From the NCBI RefSeq assembly GCF_032341995.1, contig NZ_CP135439.1, positions 558,001-622,000 of the forward strand: a stretch of DNA of 64,000 nt, read 5' to 3'. Source of the DNA: Domibacillus sp. DTU_2020_1001157_1_SI_ALB_TIR_016. GTDB taxonomy: Bacteria > Bacillota > Bacilli > Bacillales > Domibacillaceae. A program made the position numbers and the translations under genes. Below the pieces are notes generated by a model, which was given only the letters and a program-made list of their open reading frames with translations, did no database searches and had not been told where the DNA came from. Numbering within the stretch: position 1 is the first letter of the stretch; each line of letters starts with the position of its first letter. Below, one piece after another: positions 1-7,360 of the stretch.

Positions 1-715
1 CGTCAAACACGCCTTTTACAGCCGGTACCGATGAATTAATGATCATCACCGGGTTGTTTAAGCTTGTATCAATTTTTTTCACATAGCCTTCGTTCGTGCT
101 TTTTACGGTTAAATTATCTTTTTTCGCTTCCTGGGCAGCAATAAGCGTATCGTATTTTTTCACTTCTTCCTGCAGCTTTTGCTTTTCGGTTTCCTGCTGC
201 AAAATACTTTCTTCTACTCCCGTGCTCGCATCACCGCTTTGGACAATCGTTGTATCGCCATCCGTATCCGAGGAATCGTCTGTGCTGGCCGTTTCGTTTT
301 CCTCGTTCTCCGCTTCGGACAGGAGCAGGCGCAGCTGGCTTAATTGATTGTCAATCAACGAGATTTGCTGCTGAGTCTGGTCTTTTTCGGCTGTTAAGCG
401 GGCGATTTCATCCTCTATAACGTCCGGTGAATATTGAAATAATGGAGTGCCGGGCTGAATGGCTTCGCCTTCTTTAACAAAAACCTCTTCAAGCGACCCT
501 TTACTTTGATCAAAATAAATCGGGTACTCGTCAGAAGGAACGACAACACCTTCTGCTGAAAATGACTCTACCACATCTCCCGTCTCAGAGCGGTCCCAGT
601 CGGTCAGCCATTCGCTTCGGACGGCTTTGCTGTCTTCCTTGAAAATTAAATATAAGTTGCCGGCGATCACAGCTGCGCTGGCTGCAAGCCATACTTGCTT
701 TTTTATTTTTTTCAC
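1..715 (-). CDS. yknX: YknX-like efflux periplasmic adaptor, C-terminus cut by window edge
   Basis: This is a partial membrane-fusion (HlyD/RND-adaptor type) protein. Such proteins link an ABC or efflux pump to the outside of the membrane. The start is a GTG at 715 preceded by a GAGGTG ribosome site. It encodes a basic N-terminus, one membrane anchor (about residues 8-24), a first biotinyl-lipoyl-like strand region, then a long Glu/Gln-rich coiled coil with an acidic Ser/Asp/Thr insert, and the beginning of the second lipoyl half. The remainder lies beyond base 1. The neighbour at 734-1396 is a YIP1-type membrane protein, matching the B. subtilis yknWXYZ order. That operon protects against the SdpC toxin; the same role here is only inferred. 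The symbol is given by synteny plus domain type. Confidence 0.75.
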   Translation of the reverse strand, partial: MKKIKKQVWLAASAAVIAGNLYLIFKEDSKAVRSEWLTDWDRSETGDVVESFSAEGVVVPSDEYPIYFDQSKGSLEEVFVKEGEAIQPGTPLFQYSPDVIEDEIARLTAEKDQTQQQISLIDNQLSQLRLLLSEAENEENETASTDDSSDTDGDTTIVQSGDASTGVEESILQQETEKQKLQEEVKKYDTLIAAQEAKKDNLTVKSTNEGYVKKIDTSLNNPVMIINSSVPAVKGVFD

Positions 716-733
716 TGTCTTCACCTCTTTTCG

Positions 734-1396
734 TTAAAACAAGTTTTCCACTTGGATTGATGTAAACAAGGTCGCTAAAATCCAAAATGCCAGGCCTGTC
801 AGAAAAACCATCAAGAAAACGAAAAGGGGTTTTCTAGCTTCTGACGCCCGCAGGAAGCGGTATTGAATCGCTAAAATCCAAATTTGAAAAATTGTAATAA
901 AGCTGAAAAAGCGAATGGCCATTGCATTTTCTGTGGCATATTGTGCGACAACCCCTAGCGAGAAAGGCGAAGAGTCACGCGGAATAGAGAAAAACACATT
1001 CCAGACCATAAGCAGGGCAAACTCAATTAAGTAGATTGAGAAAGTAATACATTGCAAGGCGACAAGCTTTTTAAACTCTAATTCTAAAAATGTCCAAAAA
1101 AGAAGAGCCGGAATAAAGATGTAGAAAAGAGGAAGCAGCAGTCCGGCCAGACCAGCGCCTCCGGTAAACAGCAGTTTCAGCCATTCATATGTATACATAT
1201 CGGATTCGGCCATATAAGCAGATATGCCCTCGCTTTGTATGCCTAATGCGCCGGCAAGCAAAGACAGAAGCACACTGATCAGTAATAATATTGAAAACTT
1301 TGTCCATAAACCGCGAATTTTTTCGGCCTGTGACAGCTGCGCGAGTTCATGGGAAGTGCGAAACAGCCCTTTTAAAAGCTGAAGCCGATAAGCCAT
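734..1396 (-). CDS. yknW: YIP1-family membrane protein (YknW-like)
   Basis: This 220-residue integral membrane protein has about five hydrophobic segments (near residues 32-52, 78-100, 110-135, 160-185 and 195-215) and a soluble N-terminus, the layout of YIP1-domain proteins such as YknW. The chosen start is the ATG at 1396, with GGGAGA 8 bases upstream; an in-frame ATG at 1453 has no ribosome site. It is followed after 18 bases by the adaptor gene, so the two are probably cotranscribed. In B. subtilis YknW assists assembly of the YknXYZ transporter. No catalytic motif is visible, so function rests on gene order and topology. Confidence 0.65.
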   Translation of the reverse strand: MAYRLQLLKGLFRTSHELAQLSQAEKIRGLWTKFSILLLISVLLSLLAGALGIQSEGISAYMAESDMYTYEWLKLLFTGGAGLAGLLLPLFYIFIPALLFWTFLELEFKKLVALQCITFSIYLIEFALLMVWNVFFSIPRDSSPFSLGVVAQYATENAMAIRFFSFITIFQIWILAIQYRFLRASEARKPLFVFLMVFLTGLAFWILATLFTSIQVENLF

Positions 1397-1466
1397 TTTC
1401 AAATCTCCCATCAAATAGAATAATAAATAAAGATCAATTTTCATTATATACAACTATTGTTATATG

Positions 1467-1492
1467 AACCAATAATAATCTAATATTATTGG
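1467..1492. promoter_or_regulatory. AT-rich perfect dyad between yknW and the LysM-3D gene
   Basis: ACCAATAATA and TATTATTGGT form 10-bp inverted arms separated by six bases. The dyad lies between divergent genes, about 70 bp upstream of the yknW start. It could be an operator for the yknWX-like operon; there is a T-rich stretch on its right side, so a weak rightward terminator is also possible. No regulator is recognised. Confidence 0.4.
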
Positions 1493-1626
1493 TCTATTTT
1501 TATTTTGTCAGAATTATTAAAAAAATGAAATGTGAATGTAATATAACGAACATCCTAGTGTAATAGTGTTGAAATAGAACCATGTTACAATCAATCTTGT
1601 GTTACAAAACTAGGGGGTAATGATAC

Positions 1627-2184
1627 GTGAAAAAAATGGCCATGTCTTTTCTTGCTGCAATGATGATTTTCTCAGCTTCTGCGGCACAAGCAGCCGCCGC
1701 AACTCACACAGTTCAAAAAGGGGACACGCTTTACGGTATTTCAAAACGTTACAGTACGTCAGTGGATCAAGTGAAGAAGTGGAACAACCTTTCCTCTAAT
1801 GTTATTAAAGTGGGACAAAAGCTTTCAATCGGCAGCACGGCAGCCGCAAGTTCTTCATCGGCACCGGCGCCAGCATCAAAAACAAGCAATGTTAAAAAAG
1901 AGATTACTGTTAAGTCAACTGCTTATACAGCTTCTTGCAGTGGATGCTCCGGCATCACCGCAACAGGCATTAACTTAAAGAAAAACCCGAATGCAAAAGT
2001 GATTGCCGTGGATCCAAAAGTGATTCCACTTGGCACGAAAGTATATGTTGAAGGATACGGACAAGCTGTTGCCGGCGATACAGGCGGCGCGATCAAAGGA
2101 AATAAAATCGATGTTCATGTGGCTACAAACCAGAAAGCAAAAAACTGGGGCGTACGTACAGTAAAAGTTCAGATTTTAAAATAA
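1627..2184 (+). CDS. LysM-3D domain wall hydrolase (YocH-like)
   Basis: A secreted 185-residue protein. A signal peptide ends near residue 23 (AQA-A), a single LysM domain (HTVQKGDTLYGISKRY onward, residues 27-70) binds peptidoglycan, a Ser/Ala/Pro linker follows, and a C-terminal 3D domain (residues 95-185) carries the hallmark aspartates in AVAGDTGGAIKGNKIDVH. The 3D fold resembles lytic transglycosylases such as MltA, so it probably cleaves glycan strands. The start is GTG 1627 behind TAGGGGG. A terminator follows at 2189. The next gene encodes a paralogue with two LysM domains; in B. subtilis yocH belongs to the WalR regulon, but no clear WalR box was established here. Confidence 0.85.
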   Translation: MKKMAMSFLAAMMIFSASAAQAAAATHTVQKGDTLYGISKRYSTSVDQVKKWNNLSSNVIKVGQKLSIGSTAAASSSSAPAPASKTSNVKKEITVKSTAYTASCSGCSGITATGINLKKNPNAKVIAVDPKVIPLGTKVYVEGYGQAVAGDTGGAIKGNKIDVHVATNQKAKNWGVRTVKVQILK

Positions 2185-2188
2185 TCCA

Positions 2189-2224
2189 AAAGGAAGCTGA
2201 TGGGAATCAGCTTCCTTTTTTGTT
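2189..2224 (+). terminator. Rho-independent terminator after the first LysM-3D gene
   Basis: AAGGAAGCTGAT and ATCAGCTTCCTT pair around a GGGA loop and run into a T-rich tail. The hairpin starts five bases after the stop codon. Confidence 0.9.
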
Positions 2225-2349
2225 TTTTTTAGGGAGACTTTATGTCAGGTTTATTACGAATTCAAGATAATGGTCTCCTTGTAACATTCGCGTCACATTT
2301 GTACATCGAAGCGTAATGTCCTTTTAAAAACATTACATTGTTTGGCGTG

Positions 2350-2540
2350 TTACAATGAATCTCGTTAGGTCGGAGAGAGCCGGCTGGTCAAGAGGAACCG
2401 AATCCTCAATCAAGCGTTTATCGCGCTTTTTATATAAATTAGTCGCTGTCCCTACAGTCACGGAGAAGAACAGCTTTAAAAACTCTTGCGTACGTGTGCT
2501 TCGTCACACCGGCAGGAACATTCCAGGAGGTTTTTTTATT
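2350..2540 (+). promoter_or_regulatory. Long structured 5' leader of the second LysM-3D gene, possible riboswitch
   Basis: About 190 bases separate a TGTTACAAT promoter-like box near 2349 from the coding start at 2541. The stretch is unusually GC-rich with alternating conserved-looking purine blocks (GGTCGGAGAGAGCCGG, GAGGAACCGAATCCTC). It holds a short terminator-like hairpin AAGCG...CGCTT followed by Ts near 2418-2435, a second hairpin GTGTG...CACAC near 2495-2512, then CCAGGAGG. Transcription attenuation by a ligand is therefore plausible. Cyclic-di-AMP (ydaO) switches precede such hydrolases in other bacteria, but the consensus could not be aligned convincingly here. Confidence 0.4.
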
Positions 2541-3299
2541 ATGAAAAAGCACATCATGGCACTAGCAGCAACAACAGTAATTGGCGGAGGCGCATTCGGC
2601 ACCGCAGCATCAGCTAGCTCATATACAATACAACAAGGCGATACACTATGGAGCATTTCTCAAAAAACAGGTACAACTGTTGAACAATTAAAAGCAGCAA
2701 ATGGTCTTTCTTCTGATCTAATTTACGCTGGATCGACTATTCAAACATCTGGTTCAGCAGGTGGAACAGCTCAAGCTTCTTCAAACGGTACATACACTGT
2801 TAAAGCAGGCGACACATTATATAAAATTGCTACAGCACACGGTATTTCAGTAAGTTCGTTGAAAGCAATCAACGGTCTTTCATCAAATATGATCTACCCG
2901 GGTGATCAGTTGTCAACAAACGGTTCTGCTGCACCTGCTCAAGCAGCGCCTGTACAGCAGGCTTCAACGCAAGCAGCTGCTGAGCCGGCTCAAGCATCAG
3001 CGCCACAAGGCAAAACAATCACTGTAACGGCAACAGCATACACAGCACAATGTGAAGGATGCTCTGGTGTAACAGCAACAGGTATCGACCTTAACAGCAA
3101 CCCAAACAAAAAAGTCATCGCCGTTGACCCGAACGTGATTCCGCTTGGCTCACGCGTATACGTTGAAGGCTACGGTGAAGCCGTTGCCGGTGATACTGGC
3201 GGCGCAATTAAAGGAAACAAAATCGATCTTCACGTACCAAACAACGATGCAGCATACAGCTGGGGCGTACGTACAGTTAACGTAACAATTCTTGATTAA
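2541..3299 (+). CDS. Double-LysM 3D domain wall hydrolase (YocH-like paralogue)
   Basis: This is a 252-residue secreted protein: signal peptide to about residue 25 (ASA-S), LysM at about 27-70 (YTIQQGDTLWSISQKTG), LysM at about 84-127 (YTVKAGDTLYKIATAHG), an Ala/Gln/Pro linker, and a C-terminal 3D domain with GDTGGAIKGNKIDLH. The 3D half is nearly identical to the upstream paralogue. The ATG at 2541 is chosen because CCAGGAGG precedes it and the signal peptide begins there. The frame stays open back to 2355, but that part encodes no plausible signal sequence and lies within the leader. Likely role: peptidoglycan remodelling during growth. The separate leader suggests regulation different from the upstream copy. 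Confidence 0.85.
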   Translation: MKKHIMALAATTVIGGGAFGTAASASSYTIQQGDTLWSISQKTGTTVEQLKAANGLSSDLIYAGSTIQTSGSAGGTAQASSNGTYTVKAGDTLYKIATAHGISVSSLKAINGLSSNMIYPGDQLSTNGSAAPAQAAPVQQASTQAAAEPAQASAPQGKTITVTATAYTAQCEGCSGVTATGIDLNSNPNKKVIAVDPNVIPLGSRVYVEGYGEAVAGDTGGAIKGNKIDLHVPNNDAAYSWGVRTVNVTILD

Positions 3300-3321
3300 T
3301 CATTATATACCCCGTTTTCTT

Positions 3322-3357
3322 AAAACCGGCCTATATTACGGCCGGTTTTTTTTCTTT
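3322..3357 (+). terminator. Terminator after the second LysM-3D gene
   Basis: AAAACCGGCC and GGCCGGTTTT pair around TATATTAC, followed by Ts. Confidence 0.85.
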
Positions 3358-3380
3358 TGTTCGATTATTTGAAGCGTGGC

Positions 3381-3600
3381 GGCAGGACGCTGCGCTTTTG
3401 GGCGCGCAGGATGCAGGTCACAAAGGTGTTGCAGCAGGACGCTGCGCTTTTAGCCTTTGATCAGTAGTAGGTGTCCAGCTCCAGTCGGCCAGTCCCTCGG
3501 CCATAAGCCATCCCGTCTTTGTGGCAAAAAGCGCCACTAAGCCGGTTTGTCTTATGTCTGCCGAGCCTGAGCGGCCGACTTTCGCTTTTCTTTTATGCAA
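3381..3600. repeat. Bacillaceae-type intergenic palindromic repeat with an internal direct repeat
   Basis: The gap between 3300 and 3655 holds no credible gene. GCAGGACGCTGCGCTTTT occurs at 3382-3399 and again at 3434-3451. It is followed by GTCCAGCTCCAGTCGGCC, a GTGGC...GCCAC hairpin near 3520-3538, and GAGCGGCCGACTTTCGC near 3569. This succession resembles a short non-coding palindromic repeat that is dispersed through many Bacillus-group genomes, recognised from memory and not by search. GC content and the reading frames differ from neighbouring genes. Confidence 0.6.
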
Positions 3601-3661
3601 ATGAATCGTTTTTGGGGGTCTGCCCGTATATAATAGAAGAAAGAAGAAATGAGGAGTGAGC

Positions 3662-4303
3662 ATGAAACGGTATAAGCATTTGGCAGAAAGTGTCCGGTTT
3701 AATCGGCATGGCGGTCATTGGCGGCCGGTCATCGCCAGTCACGGAGAATTAATATTTGCAGGAGAAGGCAGAAGTGCGGTTGTATTTCGTATTGAAGGAA
3801 CAGATCGGGCACTTAAGGTGTTTTATCCGGATAAAGTGCACATTGCAAAAGAAGAAGCGGATATTTACCGCCTTCTGTCAGGTGTTCCCCATTTCCCTCA
3901 TTTGCACGAAGCCGGCGGCACCTATATTGTGATCGACTGGGTAGAGGGTAAAACCTTTTTTCAGTGCCTCGAAGAAGGGGTGGAAATTTCTGCCCGCCAC
4001 ATCCGTGAAGCGGACCAGGCGCTTCAAACTGCACGAAAGCGCGGATTAAATCCGTCAGATGTTCATTTAAGAAATATTATGATTACAGCAGAAGGCAGTA
4101 CGATGATTATTGACGTAGCTCGTTTCCGCCAGACGAAGGATTGTATGAACTGGGAAGATATTAAAACGGCTCATTCAGCTTTTTATATGAAGCCCTTTTT
4201 CCCGAAGCGGTGGCCGAAACCGCTGCTTAATATGATTGGTATTTTGTATAAAAAGCGGCTGCTGCCGGTTTCCCGGACAGCTCACGCAAAAAATCCGCAG
4301 TGA
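3662..4303 (+). CDS. yrzF: Protein-kinase-like protein (YrzF-like)
   Basis: A 213-residue cytoplasmic protein of the Ser/Thr kinase-like fold. Visible features are a glycine-poor nucleotide loop (AGEGRSAVVF, about residues 31-40), the ATP-anchoring lysine in ALKVFYP (about 48-54), a catalytic-loop equivalent NPSDVHLRNIM (about 137-147) where HRD is replaced by PSD, and a metal-loop equivalent IIDVARF where DFG becomes DVA. The key Asp and Asn are retained, so phosphotransfer is possible but unproven. It is about the length of B. subtilis YrzF. ATG 3662 has GAGGAG five bases upstream; a GTG at 3656 overlaps that site. A repeat element lies directly upstream. Confidence 0.7.
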   Translation: MKRYKHLAESVRFNRHGGHWRPVIASHGELIFAGEGRSAVVFRIEGTDRALKVFYPDKVHIAKEEADIYRLLSGVPHFPHLHEAGGTYIVIDWVEGKTFFQCLEEGVEISARHIREADQALQTARKRGLNPSDVHLRNIMITAEGSTMIIDVARFRQTKDCMNWEDIKTAHSAFYMKPFFPKRWPKPLLNMIGILYKKRLLPVSRTAHAKNPQ

Positions 4304-4329
4304 CTTCGGTCTACTGCGGATTTTGCTTA
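4293..4329. terminator. Bidirectional terminator between the kinase-like gene and amhX
   Basis: AAAATCCGCAGT and ACTGCGGATTTT pair around the stop codon of the upstream gene. Both convergent genes end here. Confidence 0.85.
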
Positions 4330-5454
4330 TGATTCGCCCTTTAATGCATGTCTGACGCTTGCAGCCAGCGCTTCAGCACCAATTTTGATAATCCGCCTGT
4401 CAAACGTCATATGCGGATGATGAAGACCGGGTGTAAGTCCTGCGCCAAGCCCCATCATACACGCTTTTATATGGGGACGTTTAATGGTATAAAAGTGAAA
4501 GTCATCGCTGCCGGATGTGATGAGTGGCTCAGCCAGTGCTTGTTCGCCGCACACTTCGATGATTCCTTTCCGTAAAAACGCTTCTGCTTCTTCAGAGACT
4601 TCAGCAGCCGGAGTAAAATCCATCCATTCATAGTCAATCTGTACTTCATACAGCATACTAATTTGTTCAATTTTATGCTCGACGGCTTTTTGAAGATCGA
4701 GCAGCACTTTATTACGCTGTGCACGGACATCGAGCCCGAACTTCCCTGAACCGGGAATGATATTTAAGCTTTGTCCGCCGGCTTCAATATGCGTCATTTT
4801 AGCAGAATACGGCTCAAAAGGTGAGAAATTGATGGTGTTGAGCTGACGGCTCAAAGAAGACATCACTTCAATGGCATTCACTCCCTGGTGCGGCCGTGCG
4901 CCGTGTGCGTCATCACCAATCACTTTTCCGTGTAAAAAAGCAACAGCTCCGTGGTGAACAGACGGTGTGATTTTTCCGAAAGGCACCTCTTCAATAGGGC
5001 GGAGGTGAATACCGAACAAGTAATCAACGTCATCAACCACGCCTTTTTTAACCATTTTCAGTGCCCCTGTGCCCGTTTCTTCAGCGGGCTGAAAAATAAA
5101 CCGAACGGTGCCGCCGCCTTCTGCCACCTGATCCTTTAATGTTAAAATCGTGCCTATCACGATCGACATATGGGCATCATGCCCGCATGAATGATTAGCG
5201 CGAAACTTTCCGTCTACCTGCTGCCACAGAGCATCAATATCGGCACGAACCGCCACAACCGGCGAACCGCTGCCAATTTCCGCAATTAATCCCGTACAAT
5301 CGTCAAATGTATAAGAACGAACGCCTTCTTTTGTCAAAAGCTGTGATATATATGCGGTTGTTTCTGTTTCTTTCCAGCTGATTTCTGGATGCGCATGCAA
5401 ATGTTCGAAAATCTCAAGAAGTCTATTTTCAAATGTTAATTCCGTTTGAGCCAT
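4327..5454 (-). CDS. amhX: M20-family amidohydrolase (AmhX-like)
   Basis: This 375-residue cytoplasmic metallo-amidohydrolase belongs to the M20D (IAA-amino-acid hydrolase/hippuricase) group. Metal-site signatures are NHSCGHDAHMS (about residues 86-96), the catalytic glutamate in QPAEETGTGA (about 123-132), a histidine in LFGIHLRP, and a late SGSDDFHFY motif. The substrate is probably an N-acylated amino acid or related amide. ATG 5454 has GGGAGGG upstream; an upstream in-frame ATG at 5475 would overlap that site. The match to B. subtilis AmhX is by remembered motif context. The gene is convergent with the kinase-like gene and is followed upstream by a permease in the same orientation, which could supply a substrate. 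Confidence 0.75.
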   Translation of the reverse strand: MAQTELTFENRLLEIFEHLHAHPEISWKETETTAYISQLLTKEGVRSYTFDDCTGLIAEIGSGSPVVAVRADIDALWQQVDGKFRANHSCGHDAHMSIVIGTILTLKDQVAEGGGTVRFIFQPAEETGTGALKMVKKGVVDDVDYLFGIHLRPIEEVPFGKITPSVHHGAVAFLHGKVIGDDAHGARPHQGVNAIEVMSSLSRQLNTINFSPFEPYSAKMTHIEAGGQSLNIIPGSGKFGLDVRAQRNKVLLDLQKAVEHKIEQISMLYEVQIDYEWMDFTPAAEVSEEAEAFLRKGIIEVCGEQALAEPLITSGSDDFHFYTIKRPHIKACMMGLGAGLTPGLHHPHMTFDRRIIKIGAEALAASVRHALKGES

Positions 5455-5533
5455 CGCAAGCCCTCCCCCAGTCATTCTTTCTATTAGTATAAGCGAAAAT
5501 AAACCTTTTGGCTTGGCAAATAACTGAAAATTC

Positions 5534-6676
5534 TTATCTTTTTCCTTTTCTCATCAAAAAGCTGATAAAAACAGCAGGAAGTGCCACGATTGCCATGCTT
5601 AAAAAAGCAAGGCGGGGCTCTATGTCGTATAAGAAGCCTGCCCCAAATGTTAAAACAGCCGTACTCAGTCCCATTCCAAGTGAAGAATAAACGCCTTGGG
5701 CGGCTGGAATTTCCGAAGAGTCGAATTCCTCATTCAGCAGCCGGATAAACGCATAATGTGCCAGCCCGAATGTAAAAGCGTGAAAGACTTGAGCAAAAAT
5801 ATAAACAGGAACCGAAGGGAAGATAAACATGAGAGCCCATCGTAAAACCGCTGCCAGTGCTGCCCACATAAACATGGAACGGACAGAGACGCGGCCAAGG
5901 AACCGGTCGGCTACGATAAAAAAAAGAATTTCGGCCGCAACCGCAATGTTTAAAATAACCCCGGTCCAAATATTGTTTACCCCAAGATACTCTAAATACA
6001 GCACACCATAATTATAATAAGCGGCATGAGCGCCTTGAATGAGCACGCAGATGATGAGCGCAGTCACAAAACGGCGTGATCGAAACAGCTGGCGAAGCGG
6101 CACATGCCGCAGGTCTCCGCTTTGCTGGAGAACAGATGGTGTGCGGAAAGAAGCCACAGCCGCTGTGAAAACAAGGCTTCCGATTAACATATACAAAATC
6201 GCTGTATTGGTAAACATAGCAGTAGCGATGCCGATCAAAAAAACAGATACGGTGTAGCCGATTGAACCCCAGGAACGGCTTTTTCCATAATGAATGTGTT
6301 CTGTTTTCATTAACAGGGCGCCCGCACTGTCAGCCATTGGCATAATAATCGGGTAAATCAAGCTGAATACGATCATTACCATCAGCAGCGTCATGTAACT
6401 GGAAGCCGGGACAAAAAGAAGGGAAAGAAGGGCCGCAAGTATGGAAAACCATTTGAGAAGCGTGCCGGCTGGAAACTTGGCGCTCAAAGCCGGATAAAGA
6501 AAAAAGGTAGAAGCTGCACGGATAAACAGTCCAATCGCAATAAGCGTAGAAGCGGTTTCAACAGGCAGCTGCTTTTCTGAAACAAGCCACACGTTCCAGT
6601 AGGGCATAAAAATCCCCCATGAAAAGTAAAAAGCAAAAAACATTAAAGATAGCCAAAACTGTGAAGTGAAAATCAT
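5534..6676 (-). CDS. MFS transporter (LacY/HcaT-like subgroup)
   Basis: A 380-residue major facilitator permease with about twelve hydrophobic helices. It starts in the MFS_1-like style (QFWLSLMFFAFYFSWGIFMPYWNVWL), and has the helix 4 loop signature HYGKSRSWGSIGYT (about residues 131-144) typical of the 3-phenylpropionate/nucleoside-like branch. The substrate cannot be told. ATG 6676 has GGAAG upstream. It lies 58 bases from amhX in the same orientation, so an uptake-and-hydrolysis unit is possible. It resembles B. subtilis YwbF-type permeases. Confidence 0.7.
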   Translation of the reverse strand: MIFTSQFWLSLMFFAFYFSWGIFMPYWNVWLVSEKQLPVETASTLIAIGLFIRAASTFFLYPALSAKFPAGTLLKWFSILAALLSLLFVPASSYMTLLMVMIVFSLIYPIIMPMADSAGALLMKTEHIHYGKSRSWGSIGYTVSVFLIGIATAMFTNTAILYMLIGSLVFTAAVASFRTPSVLQQSGDLRHVPLRQLFRSRRFVTALIICVLIQGAHAAYYNYGVLYLEYLGVNNIWTGVILNIAVAAEILFFIVADRFLGRVSVRSMFMWAALAAVLRWALMFIFPSVPVYIFAQVFHAFTFGLAHYAFIRLLNEEFDSSEIPAAQGVYSSLGMGLSTAVLTFGAGFLYDIEPRLAFLSMAIVALPAVFISFLMRKGKR

Positions 6677-6871
6677 CGAATCTTCCTTTATTTTGTCAGT
6701 ATTTATCCATTATAGCGAAAATATGATTTTTTTTGCGCGAAAAGAAAAGAATCTTTCTTATGTCCTGTTTCTTTTTAACAATTGGGTTTTTCTGAGGGTT
6801 TTTGAAGGATATTGAAAAGTGGTGTCGAAATAGGAAAAAGGGACGACTAAGACGTAAAAAAGGAGAATCGG

Positions 6872-7294
6872 ATGGAGAAACCAAATGAAGCAGTGGAAAG
6901 CTCGCTTATTTTTGTCAATGGACGGAAAGACGACTGCATGATTCGCTTTATGACGGTTTATCAGGAAGGACTCATACTCGATGCCGAATTTACCCCGTTC
7001 GCCCAGCCGGCTGAAAAAGAGTGGCATCTTGGCGAAAAAGGGGCCATTAAAATGATTGTGGCCCATAAGGGAGTGTGGCAGGAGGTCATCATTGATTATA
7101 ACTTATCAGAAGGCTATTTATATATTACAGCTGTGACAGCATCCTTTTTATCAAAATCCGTGATGATGTCAATCGCCAGGCGTTTTTATATTCGCCGGGG
7201 GGAAGCTGTTCAATTCTTATCAGCCCGTGCCCTCCTCCATCATACAGAGGCACAGCCTGAACGCTGTCTCCTGATTGATATTCCGGTTCTTTAA
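6872..7294 (+). CDS. Unrecognised 140-residue cytoplasmic protein
   Basis: I do not recognise this protein. It starts at ATG 6872 with AAAGGAGA well placed and ends before a strong terminator, so it is a real gene. It lacks a signal peptide or membrane helix. The sequence alternates beta-type stretches (MIRFMTVYQEGLILDAEF, YLYITAVTASFL) and ends in an Arg-rich helix (MSIARRFYIRRGEAVQFL) and LLIDIPVL. It appears monocistronic, divergent from the MFS gene and upstream of the penicillin-binding protein gene. Confidence 0.55.
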   Translation: MEKPNEAVESSLIFVNGRKDDCMIRFMTVYQEGLILDAEFTPFAQPAEKEWHLGEKGAIKMIVAHKGVWQEVIIDYNLSEGYLYITAVTASFLSKSVMMSIARRFYIRRGEAVQFLSARALLHHTEAQPERCLLIDIPVL

Positions 7295-7327
7295 AAAACG
7301 GCTCTTTTCAAAAGAGCCGTTTTTTTC
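7294..7327 (+). terminator. Terminator after the 140-residue orphan
   Basis: AAAACGGCTCTTTT and AAAAGAGCCGTTTT pair with almost no loop and are followed by Ts, directly at the stop codon. Confidence 0.9.
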
Positions 7328-7360
7328 TGCTATACTAGTAGAAAAACAGGGGGGAGCGGA

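Noticed and set aside
1545..2350. WalR (TGTWAH-N5-TGTWAH) boxes before the two LysM-3D genes
   Set aside because: Several TGTTAC/TGTAAC words occur (for example 1583, 1600, 2281, 2349), but none forms a correctly spaced tandem pair without two or more mismatches.
2355..2540. N-terminal extension of the second LysM-3D protein
   Set aside because: The extension is basic and Ser/Arg-rich with no export signal. The ribosome site and signal peptide point to ATG 2541, and the region looks like an RNA leader.
2350..2540. Firm ydaO (c-di-AMP) riboswitch call
   Set aside because: Gene context fits and GGAACCGAATCC is suggestive, but the paired GGGGAACCCAAT / TTGGGGTGAAT core and pseudoknot of the known class could not be identified by eye.
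3418..3663. Minus-strand 81-codon open frame
   Set aside because: It lies in the palindromic repeat element, lacks a ribosome site, and its composition is repeat-derived.
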